From positions 1 to 16,843 of the forward strand of contig JAGQQT010000023.1 in NCBI GenBank assembly GCA_020426065.1: a stretch of DNA of 16,843 nt, in the 5' to 3' direction. The notes beneath the pieces are model-generated. The model did no database searches, was not told the origin of the DNA, and worked only from the letters and a program-made list of their open reading frames with translations. This DNA is from Planctomycetaceae bacterium (GTDB lineage: Bacteria > Planctomycetota > Planctomycetia > Planctomycetales > Planctomycetaceae). The translations under genes and the position numbers were made by a program. Positions within the stretch are counted from its first letter, which is position 1. Each line of letters opens with the position of its first letter. Positions 6,882 through 15,369 of this stretch are shown here, in pieces.

Positions 6882-8826
6882 TTCGCCTGACTCAATTCGA
6901 TCACACCTCCTGCTTGCCCTCCCGCTGGTTGTCCTCCTGTTGACCTATTCGAACAGCTTCGAGGGGGCATTCCTGCAGGACGATTACGATACGCTCATCA
7001 ACAACCGGACTCTGGATGAGTATCTCGGATCCTGGACGAATATCCTGACCAGCCGGTTGAACTCACGTGGCCTCACGATGTGGACATTCTCCCTCAACAA
7101 GTATTTGCTGGGAGAAACTGCAACCAGTTATCACGTCGGGAATCTGCTGATCCACATTCTGACCACCTACGCCGTCTGGATGGTATTGCACCGACTGATT
7201 CAGCTCGTCGCCTCGCGCCGAAATCAGTTGTGGCAAACCTGGCCTGCCGCAGTGCCTCTGTTTGCGACTTTGATCTTTGCCGTTCACCCGATTCAGACGC
7301 AAGCGGTCACGTATCTGTCTCAGCGGAGTGAGGCCTTGATGGGCCTGTTCATGATGCTGACCCTGCTCACTCTGCTGGAAGGAGCCCGACAGCCTGGAAC
7401 CTGGCAGGGAACCCTGTTTCTATTCAGCTCAATCCTGCTGTGCGGGCTGGGGATGCGGGCCAAGGAAGCCATGATTGTCGCACCAGTTCTGCTGTTCTGG
7501 TGTGACCGGGCCATGCTGGCGAATTCCTGGGGGGAAATGATCCACCGCAGAGGCTGGTACCATCTGCTCATCTGGCTGACACTCCTGCTAAACCCCAGCT
7601 GGGACCAACTGCAGATTCCCCAGCAGATCAGCGGCCTGCTGGCCAGTGAAACCACATCCGCCATACCAGAAACTGGCAACTCCGTCACTTCATCCTCAGA
7701 AGACGAGAACAATCTGCTGACACAACAGGGAACCCCTTTTGATCGGTGGCAGTATCTGAAGATTCAACCGGGTGTCGTACTGACTTATACCTGCCAGCTG
7801 TTTGTTCCAAATCAACTCTGTTTTGATCGAGGACATGTGCATCAGCCCGAAACCGCAGAACTGGTGCTGACAGTTGCCTTCTGGACCATACCTGTTGTGG
7901 CAACCCTGGTGGCAGTATTTCTCTGGCCGGAATGGGGGTTTCTGGGCGGCTGGTTTTTTGTGAATCTCGCTCCCCGCAGCAGTATTATCCCGCTTGTTAA
8001 CGGGTATTTCGAATACCGGATGTACCTGCCGCTCCTCGCCATCGCGGTTCTAATGGGATTATTGCTGGAACGGATCTTCACCTGTTTCTGCCGGAGAGAA
8101 TCACAAAAGGTACTGGCCCGAGCGGCAGTTTATCCAATCTTTATCGTCCTGCTCATGAATGCCACCTACTCACGCAATACGATTTACTCGGATCCGGTCC
8201 TGCTCTGGCAGGACACGGTTGACAAGGCCCCCCTCAACAGCCGCGCCTGGACTAACCTGTGCCGCTCCCACATTGTTGCTGGCGGGAAAGATCACATCCG
8301 GAAAGCGGTGGAGGCAGGCCGTCGGGCCACCGAAATCAATCCCAACTATGCCAAGGCGTTCAGCATGTATGCTCTTGCATTGCAGCGAGCGGGAGAAGAG
8401 GCCCAGGCAATTCAGATGTATGAACGGTCGCTGGAGTTGAAACCAGGACAGATGCAGACATATCTGAACCTAGGGATTCTGTACCACGCCACCGATCCTG
8501 CAAAAGCACTGGACTATTATCAGCAGGCCATGACGATCTCACCTGATGACCCCGTCGTGAGAATCAATCTGGCCACCCTCCAGTTGTTTCTCCACGCGCC
8601 GGATCCGGCCGCGGAAAAGATGCTGCAGGATGTCACAAGAGAATATCCTGACAACATCGAGAGCCGCCGGAACCTGGCCCTGCATTATCTGAAACACAAA
8701 CAGAATGAAGACGCTTTTTACTGGGCAGAGGAGGCGTTGAAAGTTTCTCCTGCGGACGAGCAGTCCCTGAAAGTTCGACAACAGGTTCTGCAGCGAATTT
8801 CAGAAGAGAATTCCACCAGAGAATGA
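6874..8826 (+). CDS. TMTC-like GT-C glycosyltransferase with C-terminal TPR repeats
   Basis: This encodes 650 residues. ATG 6874 lies inside the end of the ATPase gene (shared ATGAATAG, 8-nt overlap), pointing to translational coupling. The frame extends upstream to 6811, but that part is ATPase sequence. The N-terminal 430 residues or so are strongly hydrophobic with about nine to eleven membrane segments. The layout matches TMTC/PMT-like proteins: N-x-F-x-G-x-F-x-x-DD near the start (Asp36, Asp37), [10 protein letters not shown], and [20 protein letters not shown]. The DD pair lies in the first periplasmic loop and is the likely catalytic or metal site. From about residue 450 to the end are four to five TPR units (for example [19 protein letters not shown]). 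The probable role is transfer of a sugar from a lipid carrier to exported proteins. Donor and acceptor are unknown. Confidence 0.8.
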   Translation: MNSSPDSIRSHLLLALPLVVLLLTYSNSFEGAFLQDDYDTLINNRTLDEYLGSWTNILTSRLNSRGLTMWTFSLNKYLLGETATSYHVGNLLIHILTTYAVWMVLHRLIQLVASRRNQLWQTWPAAVPLFATLIFAVHPIQTQAVTYLSQRSEALMGLFMMLTLLTLLEGARQPGTWQGTLFLFSSILLCGLGMRAKEAMIVAPVLLFWCDRAMLANSWGEMIHRRGWYHLLIWLTLLLNPSWDQLQIPQQISGLLASETTSAIPETGNSVTSSSEDENNLLTQQGTPFDRWQYLKIQPGVVLTYTCQLFVPNQLCFDRGHVHQPETAELVLTVAFWTIPVVATLVAVFLWPEWGFLGGWFFVNLAPRSSIIPLVNGYFEYRMYLPLLAIAVLMGLLLERIFTCFCRRESQKVLARAAVYPIFIVLLMNATYSRNTIYSDPVLLWQDTVDKAPLNSRAWTNLCRSHIVAGGKDHIRKAVEAGRRATEINPNYAKAFSMYALALQRAGEEAQAIQMYERSLELKPGQMQTYLNLGILYHATDPAKALDYYQQAMTISPDDPVVRINLATLQLFLHAPDPAAEKMLQDVTREYPDNIESRRNLALHYLKHKQNEDAFYWAEEALKVSPADEQSLKVRQQVLQRISEENSTRE

Positions 8827-8845
8827 GAATCTCCGCTTTGCCCGC

Positions 8846-9883
8846 TTATCGAGAAACTTCTTTCAGCACCTTGAGCAGCTCTGCGTAAGGAATGGCCAGC
8901 GTATCTGTTCGCCCGGCCCGGGCAATGTTGATTCCGATCAGTTCTCCCTCGATATTCACGAGTGGTCCACCACAGTGACGGGGATGAAGTAATGTATCGT
9001 GCTGCAGGGCACTGGGAAATCCGCTGCGACGCTCGCTCACATCACTGCCAAACCGGTTCATCATTGCCTGCCGATCAATCACGGAGTCCCAGGACGTTCC
9101 GACTCTCACATTGAACAGGACTGGTTCTCCATCCCGCAGAGCCTGCAGCACAAACCAGTCACCGGGCTGAAATTCCGCCAGGAAACTGGCCAGGGAATTC
9201 CGTTTGTCCAGAGGCTTTTTCTGCTCATCCAGGATGACATCACCTGCTTTCAGTCCCGCCCGGGCTGCACCGCTGTTTGCCTGCACGCTGCTCACTTTCA
9301 ATCCTTCATCGGACTGATCTACAACCAGACCGACAAATCCTTCAGTTTCAGGAATCTGACGCGGAGTCGCTCCAATCACACCGACCCCAGCCGGAAGCTC
9401 ACTCCCATATTCCAGTGAAATGATCCACTGGCCGGGTTTTGCTTCAGATGCTGGCTTGACGGCAGGCAAGGCACGGGTGGTGGCTGGTGGACACTTCAAG
9501 AACACCAGATCATGCTCTTTGGAATACCCGACAAAATCACAACCCACCCAGCGGTCTCCGGCCAGATGACAGCGAAACAGGTCATCCTCCTCAGCCACTT
9601 CGCCCAGCGAACTGGCTTTGGTAACGCAAATCCCCCTGGCGGGATCCAGCAATGTTCCCGGAACCAGGGTTGTTTCATTGATCTCAACTTCAATTGTGTA
9701 GTGTGACACCTCGGCTACCACATCACGGAATGCGGACTTCAATGCGACCCCGTGACGGGACAGCGTCATGTCCAGAGACTCTTCTGCCCATGAACACTGA
9801 CTGAACCAGGCTGAACATCCCAGTAAGGTAATGGACAGGGTAAACCGAAACAGGATCACTGACTGGGGCAAAGCTGATGTCAT
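8846..9883 (-). CDS. Exported HtrA-like pseudoprotease with inserted PDZ domain
   Basis: This encodes 345 residues from ATG 9883-9881, with GGAAGG 8 nt upstream; GTG 9892 is the in-frame alternative. The N-terminus is a signal peptide. LLGC at 20-23 could be a lipobox, but an Ala33 signal-peptidase I site is also plausible. The first barrel of a trypsin-like fold follows: GTLLDPARGICVTKAS, where Ser91 stands at the place of the catalytic His, and SKEHDLVFLK, where Asp125 matches the catalytic Asp. A PDZ domain lies at about 183-262 (GAARAGLKAGDVI). The C-terminal part contains RHCGGPLVNIEGELIGIN, with Cys304 in the place of the catalytic Ser. With two triad residues replaced, proteolysis is unlikely; binding or scaffolding in the periplasm is more plausible. 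It converges on the TMTC-like gene with 19 nt between stops. Confidence 0.8.
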   Translation of the reverse strand: MTSALPQSVILFRFTLSITLLGCSAWFSQCSWAEESLDMTLSRHGVALKSAFRDVVAEVSHYTIEVEINETTLVPGTLLDPARGICVTKASSLGEVAEEDDLFRCHLAGDRWVGCDFVGYSKEHDLVFLKCPPATTRALPAVKPASEAKPGQWIISLEYGSELPAGVGVIGATPRQIPETEGFVGLVVDQSDEGLKVSSVQANSGAARAGLKAGDVILDEQKKPLDKRNSLASFLAEFQPGDWFVLQALRDGEPVLFNVRVGTSWDSVIDRQAMMNRFGSDVSERRSGFPSALQHDTLLHPRHCGGPLVNIEGELIGINIARAGRTDTLAIPYAELLKVLKEVSR

Positions 9884-10188
9884 TGAAAACACCTTCCAGA
9901 AGAGGCAAGAGTCTGCTCAGCTGAATTGTGACCGAAATCTGCCCAAGGTTCCAGAAAATGATTCAAAAAAATTGAAACCTGAACAAAGGGGCTTAAAGCG
10001 AACATCGTACCTGCATCTGAACAAAAAAGACCCGATGAATCGTTGTGGTCATTATATCTGGAATAATCGGTTCAGGATTTACACTCCCACACAAATTTGT
10101 AACAGAATTACAGTGGGTATCATCAGATCCTGGAAATCCTGTTCTAGGCTTGAGCAATGTGTTTCAGGAATGGAGTGAAGGACCTGTG
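9884..10188. other. Divergent promoter region between the HtrA-like and PilZ genes
   Basis: This AT-richer gap of about 305 bp contains no credible gene. It holds TTCAA/TTGAA around an A-tract (9962-9976) and the palindrome ACAAATTTGT (10091-10100). A possible plus-strand promoter is TTGTAA (10097-10102) and TATCAT (10118-10123), but the spacing of 15 is short and the match is weak. It should contain the promoters of both divergent genes. Confidence 0.45.
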
Positions 10189-10593
10189 ATGACTACCATG
10201 GCCGCTTATTACAGCGTAGAACAGTATCCAGAAAAATTATCCCGGACTGCACAGCGGATTCTCGACACGCTGGATCGTGGAGAATCTCGTTTACACGATC
10301 ATTATAGCCAGGTTCGTGGCCATCAGCGGACGACCTGCCGCAAGGTGATTAACGTCCGAATTCCGCAAATCGGCGGACCACCCCAGTCGTTCTCCGTCTA
10401 TATGCGGGACGTCAGCTCTGGTGGTGCCGGGTTCATTTATCCCGGACACATTCCTGAAGAAAAGGTCATGATAGGAATTCCCATTCCAGGTCGAGACGAC
10501 ACCTGGTTTGAAGGGAAAATCGTACGCCGCAAGGAGTACATTCAGGAAGGATTCTGGGATTACGGCGTCAAATTCACGGATCGACTGACCTGA
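10189..10593 (+). CDS. PilZ-domain protein (probable c-di-GMP receptor)
   Basis: This encodes 134 residues from ATG 10189, which has AAGGA at 6-nt spacing; the frame extends to 10045, but that stretch does not read as protein. The PilZ domain starts around residue 43 with arginines spaced R43-x3-R47-x3-R51 (RGHQRTTCR), followed by D74-V-S76-x-x-G79 in YMRDVSSGGAGF. Together these are the RxxxR and (D/N)xSxxG elements that bind cyclic di-GMP. The last strand, FWDYGVKFTD, closes the barrel. The N-terminal 40 residues are helical (SRTAQRILDTLDRGESRL). No membrane segment is present, so it is a small cytosolic single-domain receptor. Its output partner is unknown. It stands alone, convergent with ftsY. 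Confidence 0.85.
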   Translation: MTTMAAYYSVEQYPEKLSRTAQRILDTLDRGESRLHDHYSQVRGHQRTTCRKVINVRIPQIGGPPQSFSVYMRDVSSGGAGFIYPGHIPEEKVMIGIPIPGRDDTWFEGKIVRRKEYIQEGFWDYGVKFTDRLT

Positions 10594-10697
10594 TCCAAAA
10601 ACAGGTTCAATCGTTCCAATATCTCAAACGAATCTTTGCAACGAGCAGGGAACGCAGAAATTCCCCCTGGCTCTTGCAGGCATCGAGCGAGCGAACT

Positions 10698-11639
10698 CTA
10701 TTCGGAAACCAGGGCCTGGGCAAAGGTTTTGGGATCGAACAGCTGCAAATCATCAATCTGCTCGCCCACCCCGATGTACTTCACAGGGATTCCCATCTTC
10801 TGGCGGATCGCAACCACCACGCCACCTTTCGCAGTGCCGTCCAGCTTGGCCAGCACCAGACCAGTTGAGTTGATCACACTGGTGAACTGTTCGGCCTGAA
10901 CAATTCCATTCTGGCCCGTGGTGGCATCCAGCACGAGCAGATTTTCATGCGGGCCGCCGGGAATCTTCTTGGCAATCACCCGGTAGATTTTCTCCAGTTC
11001 CAGCATCAGGTTCTTCTGCGTCTGCAAACGTCCGGCAGTATCGATAATCAGAAAATCCGCATTCGATTCCAGTGCCGCTTCGCAGCCACTGTAGGCCACG
11101 CTGGCCGGGTCGGTTCCACTGGGACGAGTCACAATCTGGCAGCCAATGCGCTGACTCCACATCGTCAACTGTTCAACTGCCGCTGCTCGAAAGGTATCTC
11201 CAGCAGCCAGCACAACTTTCTTGCCGGATTGAGTCAGCAGGTTGGCCAGCTTGGCGATGGAAGTGGTTTTGCCCACACCATTCACCCCCGCAACCAGAAT
11301 AACCGTGGGACCGGATTCCGCCCGATTCAGTGGGGAGAGTGGATCCTCGATGTTCCAGGAAACTCCTTCGTCGCCTTCCAGCAGCATCTGCAGTTTTTCA
11401 CGAACGGTGGTCCAGATTTCATCCAGCACCACGGTTCGGCCACGGTGTTTGGTTCTCAGCTCTTCTACAATGGCCATGGCCGCCGTGACACCCATATCGG
11501 TTTCGATCAGGCGACGTTCGAATTGAGCCAGATGCTCATCGTTGAGAATTTCTCCACTGCGAAACAGGTCTCGAACATCGGTGTTCAAAACCTTCGATGT
11601 TTTCTGCAGTCCCCGTTTGAGTCGATCGAACAGCCCCAT
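10698..11639 (-). CDS. ftsY: Signal recognition particle receptor FtsY
   Basis: This encodes 313 residues from ATG 11639-11637 (MGLFDRLKRGL, the usual FtsY NG-domain opening). The frame runs up to 11759, but those 40 codons have no ribosome binding site. FtsY is the SRP receptor GTPase, bringing ribosomes to the SecYEG translocon at the inner membrane. All key motifs are present: the N-domain helices (about 1-100), G1 GVNGVGKT (118-125), DTFRAAAVEQL (about 148-158), G3 DTAGR (200-204), G4 AKLD (264-267, Ala in place of the common Thr), GTAKGG, and the closing GVGEQIDDLQLFDP. There is no long acidic A-domain; the protein is the compact NG form. It is the last gene of the minus-strand run and converges on pilZ. 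Confidence 0.96.
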   Translation of the reverse strand: MGLFDRLKRGLQKTSKVLNTDVRDLFRSGEILNDEHLAQFERRLIETDMGVTAAMAIVEELRTKHRGRTVVLDEIWTTVREKLQMLLEGDEGVSWNIEDPLSPLNRAESGPTVILVAGVNGVGKTTSIAKLANLLTQSGKKVVLAAGDTFRAAAVEQLTMWSQRIGCQIVTRPSGTDPASVAYSGCEAALESNADFLIIDTAGRLQTQKNLMLELEKIYRVIAKKIPGGPHENLLVLDATTGQNGIVQAEQFTSVINSTGLVLAKLDGTAKGGVVVAIRQKMGIPVKYIGVGEQIDDLQLFDPKTFAQALVSE

Positions 11640-11765
11640 AAATTCCGCACTTTCCAGACGTGACAGCCATAAGAAGGGCCTATTCTCCGTGGAATGAAGC
11701 GATAAACCCTGCCAAAGCGGGATTATAGAAACCGCGTCCGCGAATCTCCAGCAGGACATTCGGGA

Positions 11766-12662
11766 TCAGGGAGTCAGCGGTGTTCGGATTCTGCCAATCG
11801 AGACATTCTGCTTGAGGGATGAACTCAAATACAGGCAATATCCCTCTCCCAGATAGGTCCAGCCTTCCAGCTCATCCCGTGGATTCTGCAGATCGAGCGG
11901 GGCTCCTGAACTGGCCTCCAGGCCGTTTTCCCAACTCAGGAAGGTCAGCCGATAACGGAGTCCTTCTATCTGATTCTGGACCAGGGCGAGCGAGCGGAAT
12001 TCGGGAACCCATTCAACCGTTTGCACCCATGGCCCGCACGATTGACGATGAACCAGAACACCGGGAGCACTGGAGCGGACAGCGGATTTCAGTCGGATTG
12101 GATCGTAAAGCCGCAGTTCGTTTCCCGTTCCACCGTAATCGGAGGTCGCGATCAGCCAGCGATCGTTGATCTGGACAAATTCCGGACGGGTTCCGTTCTG
12201 AGCCAGATCATCGTTCAGCATATTGAGCACTGCGTGATCGAGATTGCGATCCTGCAATGCCCGCTCCCAGTCAATCCAGAAGATCGTCCCTTTTTGCTGG
12301 ACGGTGTCCCCCAGAAACGTACCGAACTGGGGGTGATGCGTGAGCCCCGTGGGATGCGGAGCAATATCTTCTCCGTTGCGGGTGAGACGTATTTCTACTC
12401 CGGTGGACTGCAACTGCAGAGGCTGCTGAGCATTCCAGCGGTATTGCCGGATCACTCCGGTTTCAGCATCACCGTATAAATAAATGAAACCCTGATGCGT
12501 GAAGACTCCCTGACCATAACCAATCCCCTCGATAGTCAATTGAGCGGAAACGTCGAGCAGTTTCCACTTCTCATCCGGCTGAGCCCGGACCTCATGGGCA
12601 AACCCAGAACTCAGCAGGCAGATGACAACCAGCAGAAGACAGCATCGAACATGAAATAACAT
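11766..12662 (-). CDS. Secreted protein of unknown function, beta-propeller-like sequence
   Basis: This encodes 298 residues from ATG 12662-12660, with GAGGA upstream. The frame is open to a TTG at 12710 that overlaps the sulfatase TGA, but only the ATG gives a normal signal peptide (hydrophobic core CCLLLVVICLLSSGFA, cleavage near AHEVRA). I do not recognise the family. The mature part consists of repeated short strand-like units such as GVFTHQGFIYLYGDAETG, TGLTHHPQFGTFLGD, VQINDRWLIATSDYGG and LEGWTYLGEGYCLYLSSS, suggesting a small beta-propeller or arabinanase-like fold. No catalytic motif is clear. It is next to the secreted sulfatase with a gap of only 44 nt and probably shares its transcript. 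A role in polysaccharide handling is a guess from context. Confidence 0.7.
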   Translation of the reverse strand: MLFHVRCCLLLVVICLLSSGFAHEVRAQPDEKWKLLDVSAQLTIEGIGYGQGVFTHQGFIYLYGDAETGVIRQYRWNAQQPLQLQSTGVEIRLTRNGEDIAPHPTGLTHHPQFGTFLGDTVQQKGTIFWIDWERALQDRNLDHAVLNMLNDDLAQNGTRPEFVQINDRWLIATSDYGGTGNELRLYDPIRLKSAVRSSAPGVLVHRQSCGPWVQTVEWVPEFRSLALVQNQIEGLRYRLTFLSWENGLEASSGAPLDLQNPRDELEGWTYLGEGYCLYLSSSLKQNVSIGRIRTPLTP

Positions 12663-12706
12663 GGGCCAGCTTTCCTCGGGCAATTTCAGCCAGGGGAGTT
12701 TCGGAA

Positions 12707-14239
12707 TCAATGATCAAGAAACACTTCGTAGGGACCAATGGCAGGATGCTTCAGGAACCAGTCTTCCGGACGGTCGGCCAGTTTCTTGCGGTCCCGGGCC
12801 TCTTCCTGGGCAGCATTTTCCAGCACTTCCTGTGATTCCGGATATCGCCCCTGATCGTTGATTTCAATTTGCCATTCATCCACGGCAGCAGACAATTTGG
12901 TTTTCAGATCTGCATAGGCCGGATCATCCGCCAGGTTATGAATTTCCCAGGGATCATTCTGGAGATCATACAACTCCTCCTTCGGACGGGTGGGAGCCAT
13001 CAGATCTGCCGCCGGGCCTTTCAGTAATCCGTGGTGGTCCATGTAATGCAGCAAACCAAGAATTGGATACTGCGTTTCCTTGTAGTGGTTGAAGGCAAAC
13101 AGTGGCTTTTCCGGATTGTTGTTTCGCAGGTAACGGTATCTGTCGGTACGGACAGTTCGCATCTGCAGAATGGTTTCATCTCCGCGGTCCCGCCCGCCAA
13201 ACAGCATGGTTCGAGGTGGATCGGCATGCGGCCCCATCAGGATTTTCCCCTGCATTTTTCCCGGACGGGTCACCCCCGCCCAGTCCAGAGTGGTGGCGGA
13301 AAGATCAATCGAGGAGACCAGTTGCTGATTGACCGTCCCCCGCTCATATCCTGACGGCTCCTTGAGATTCGGGTTCTGCTCCGGCCAGTAGATAATCAGT
13401 GGAACATGCAGTCCACTGTCATACGGAAACTGCTTGGAGCGTGGCATGGCACGGCCATGGTCACCCAGAAAAACGACAATCGTGTTCCGATCGAGTCCAT
13501 CCCGCTCCAGCAGATCCAGGATGAATTTGACCTTCAGATCGACTGCCATCACGGTGTTGAGGTACTGGGCCCAGACCGCACGAGTCACTGAATGGTCAGG
13601 ATAATAAGGGGGAACCTCGACTTTGGCCGGATCGGCGATCGGGCTGACATGTTCATGGGACGTGTTCCAGGCCCCACCCCGATGCGTTTCTGAAAAATTC
13701 ACCTGGGCATAGAACGGCTGATGCTCTTTCAGAGTATCCCAGTCATCTGTATCAAATGGTTTGCCGGGTGTCTGGAAGTTCCAGTCTGTTTTGCCAGTCC
13801 CTTTGTAAAACTTGGCGAGAGATTTGTCGTCGGTCAGTTTGCGGATATTGGCGGTGTAATAACCTGCAGGCCGCAACCAGTCTGGCAGAATCTTCACACC
13901 TTCCGGGAGAGGATTATCTCCTGAGCGATGTGATCGATGATTCTGGGCATCGATTGACATCGCATACATTCCGGTCATGAACGACGATCGACTCGTCGAG
14001 CAGACCGGAGTGACCGTGAACGCATTCTGATAGCGCACGCCCCGGCTGGCCAGGTCATCCAGAACGGGAGTCCGTACTTCCTTTGTGCCATAGCAACTCA
14101 GTTCAGGCCCCATATCCTCGGCGATAATCCACAAGACATTCGGCCGAACTGCCTCCGCAGCAGAGCAGGCAGGCACTTGAGTGGATTCCAGACCGCACAA
14201 CAGGACCAGAACGCAGAAAACAACGGCACGCAACAGCAT
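12707..14239 (-). CDS. Secreted family-S1 sulfatase
   Basis: This encodes 510 residues from ATG 14239-14237, with GGGAG 8 nt upstream; the ATG at 14254 adds five residues but has no such site. Residues 1 to about 28 are a signal peptide. The alkaline-phosphatase-like fold opens with PNVLWIIAEDMG (metal Asp42). The active-site signature is C80-S-T-S-R84, where Cys80 should be converted to formylglycine. The usual third residue is Pro or Ala; here it is Thr82. GDHGRAMPRSKQFPYDSGLHVPLIIYWP supplies the later Asp and His metal ligands and the substrate-side Lys. The C-terminal subdomain contains KEELYDLQNDPWEIHNLADDP, typical of the family. It hydrolyses sulfate esters or sulfamates on glycans; the substrate cannot be told. 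It lies 48 nt after the DUF6807 gene. Confidence 0.93.
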   Translation of the reverse strand: MLLRAVVFCVLVLLCGLESTQVPACSAAEAVRPNVLWIIAEDMGPELSCYGTKEVRTPVLDDLASRGVRYQNAFTVTPVCSTSRSSFMTGMYAMSIDAQNHRSHRSGDNPLPEGVKILPDWLRPAGYYTANIRKLTDDKSLAKFYKGTGKTDWNFQTPGKPFDTDDWDTLKEHQPFYAQVNFSETHRGGAWNTSHEHVSPIADPAKVEVPPYYPDHSVTRAVWAQYLNTVMAVDLKVKFILDLLERDGLDRNTIVVFLGDHGRAMPRSKQFPYDSGLHVPLIIYWPEQNPNLKEPSGYERGTVNQQLVSSIDLSATTLDWAGVTRPGKMQGKILMGPHADPPRTMLFGGRDRGDETILQMRTVRTDRYRYLRNNNPEKPLFAFNHYKETQYPILGLLHYMDHHGLLKGPAADLMAPTRPKEELYDLQNDPWEIHNLADDPAYADLKTKLSAAVDEWQIEINDQGRYPESQEVLENAAQEEARDRKKLADRPEDWFLKHPAIGPYEVFLDH

Positions 14240-14287
14240 GGCCAGGACTCCCATCGAGACAATTTGGGCAATGAGCGTTGGGTAGGA

Positions 14288-15220
14288 TTACTCAGCACTC
14301 AGGAATTTCTGATACTGAGCAGCGACCGCTCCCTCCTTATCGTCTCCCGAATGGACATAGAGCCCATATTTGAGAGACAGACTCTCGCCCGGTTTCAGAG
14401 TAACGGGAGCTTCTTCCTTCTCTCCATTGCTGTATTTCTTTTCGCCGAATGGATTGATGGCGAACAGTCCATAGCCCCGTACGTGATAACGGGATGGCCG
14501 GAAGTTTTCCGGTGAGTCAAACAGGCTGATCCCAACGGTTTTTCCACCCACCTGGCCGTGGTAATCGACCCACGGCGCCGGCTTGCCCCAGCATTCTTTT
14601 TCGCCCTGCTCTCCACGCGAGTTGATAATATGACCGCCAGACAACTCTCGCATATCGTGATGAACACGGATGGCAAACAGGCCTTCTTTGGTATCACCAA
14701 AGGTAACAGCCTGGATCGCACTGAAAGTCACATCACAGCGAATCATCCGATCCGGAGTGATTGTGTAAACCGTCTGCTCTTTCATCAGAGGTTCGCCTTT
14801 CGCATCGTTCCAGACATTCTCCACCTGAATGACGCCACGGCCATCCTGCATTTTGGCGACCACTGATGTCGTTTCGATCTTGTCCTTTTCGTGCCAGTAA
14901 TTCAGGCCTTCATTGATCGAATCGATCGCAATCCAGATCCCCTTGTGATGGAAGTGCCCCATACCGGTTTTGGCATCGTTTCCCTGCTCTCCTTCCTTGC
15001 CGAAGACATTCTCACGCACCACCAGAGTTTTGCCAGGAGCATAGACCGGATGGAAGTAGGGCTTGGGATAGGTTCCTTCAAAATGGAACGAGGTAAACAG
15101 TTCCCCGCCGATATTCACATCGACACGGTCTCCATCCCGCTTCAGTTGAACATCGTCTGCCTGACAGAAACTGATCAGGCCGAACAGCCCCAGAACAAGT
15201 CCGAAAATCATCGATCTCAT
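14288..15220 (-). CDS. Secreted DUF6807 (PmoA-family) protein
   Basis: This encodes 310 residues from ATG 15220-15218, preceded by a GGAG. The upstream TTG at 15265 would place polar residues ahead of the signal. Residues 1-21 form a signal peptide (MIFGLVLGLFGLISFCQA). The mature protein shows the DUF6807 pattern: YPKPYFHPVYAPG, then HFHHKGIWIAID with a His cluster, RVHHDMREL, and NPFGEKKYSNGE near the end. The domain is often labelled methane oxygenase PmoA, but that name does not fit a function here. In planctomycetes and Bacteroidetes these proteins accompany sugar-degrading enzymes. The His-rich sites suggest a metal or sugar site, by inference. It is the first of three closely spaced secreted genes and follows the PEPCK gene by 149 nt. 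Confidence 0.8.
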   Translation of the reverse strand: MRSMIFGLVLGLFGLISFCQADDVQLKRDGDRVDVNIGGELFTSFHFEGTYPKPYFHPVYAPGKTLVVRENVFGKEGEQGNDAKTGMGHFHHKGIWIAIDSINEGLNYWHEKDKIETTSVVAKMQDGRGVIQVENVWNDAKGEPLMKEQTVYTITPDRMIRCDVTFSAIQAVTFGDTKEGLFAIRVHHDMRELSGGHIINSRGEQGEKECWGKPAPWVDYHGQVGGKTVGISLFDSPENFRPSRYHVRGYGLFAINPFGEKKYSNGEKEEAPVTLKPGESLSLKYGLYVHSGDDKEGAVAAQYQKFLSAE

Positions 15221-15369
15221 GTGAATAGTCTCCAGGAGTAGACTGGCGTTGTGGACATGGCGCAATTGAGTTTGGGGTCAGACAGATCGCAAACTCTGCA
15301 TATGACTCTAACCGGGATGCCCGCAAATGGAAATCAAGTGCAGGCTCACCGTCGAGATTCTCCGAAAAG

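Noticed and set aside
8827..8845. Bidirectional terminator between the TMTC-like and HtrA-like genes
   Set aside because: The 19-nt gap contains no stem-loop.
10594..10697. Terminator between the convergent pilZ and ftsY genes
   Set aside because: Only an imperfect pairing (about 10645-10672) without a T-run is visible, not enough to call a terminator.
10947..11663. A 238-codon plus-strand frame opposite ftsY
   Set aside because: It is fully antisense to the unmistakable FtsY coding sequence.
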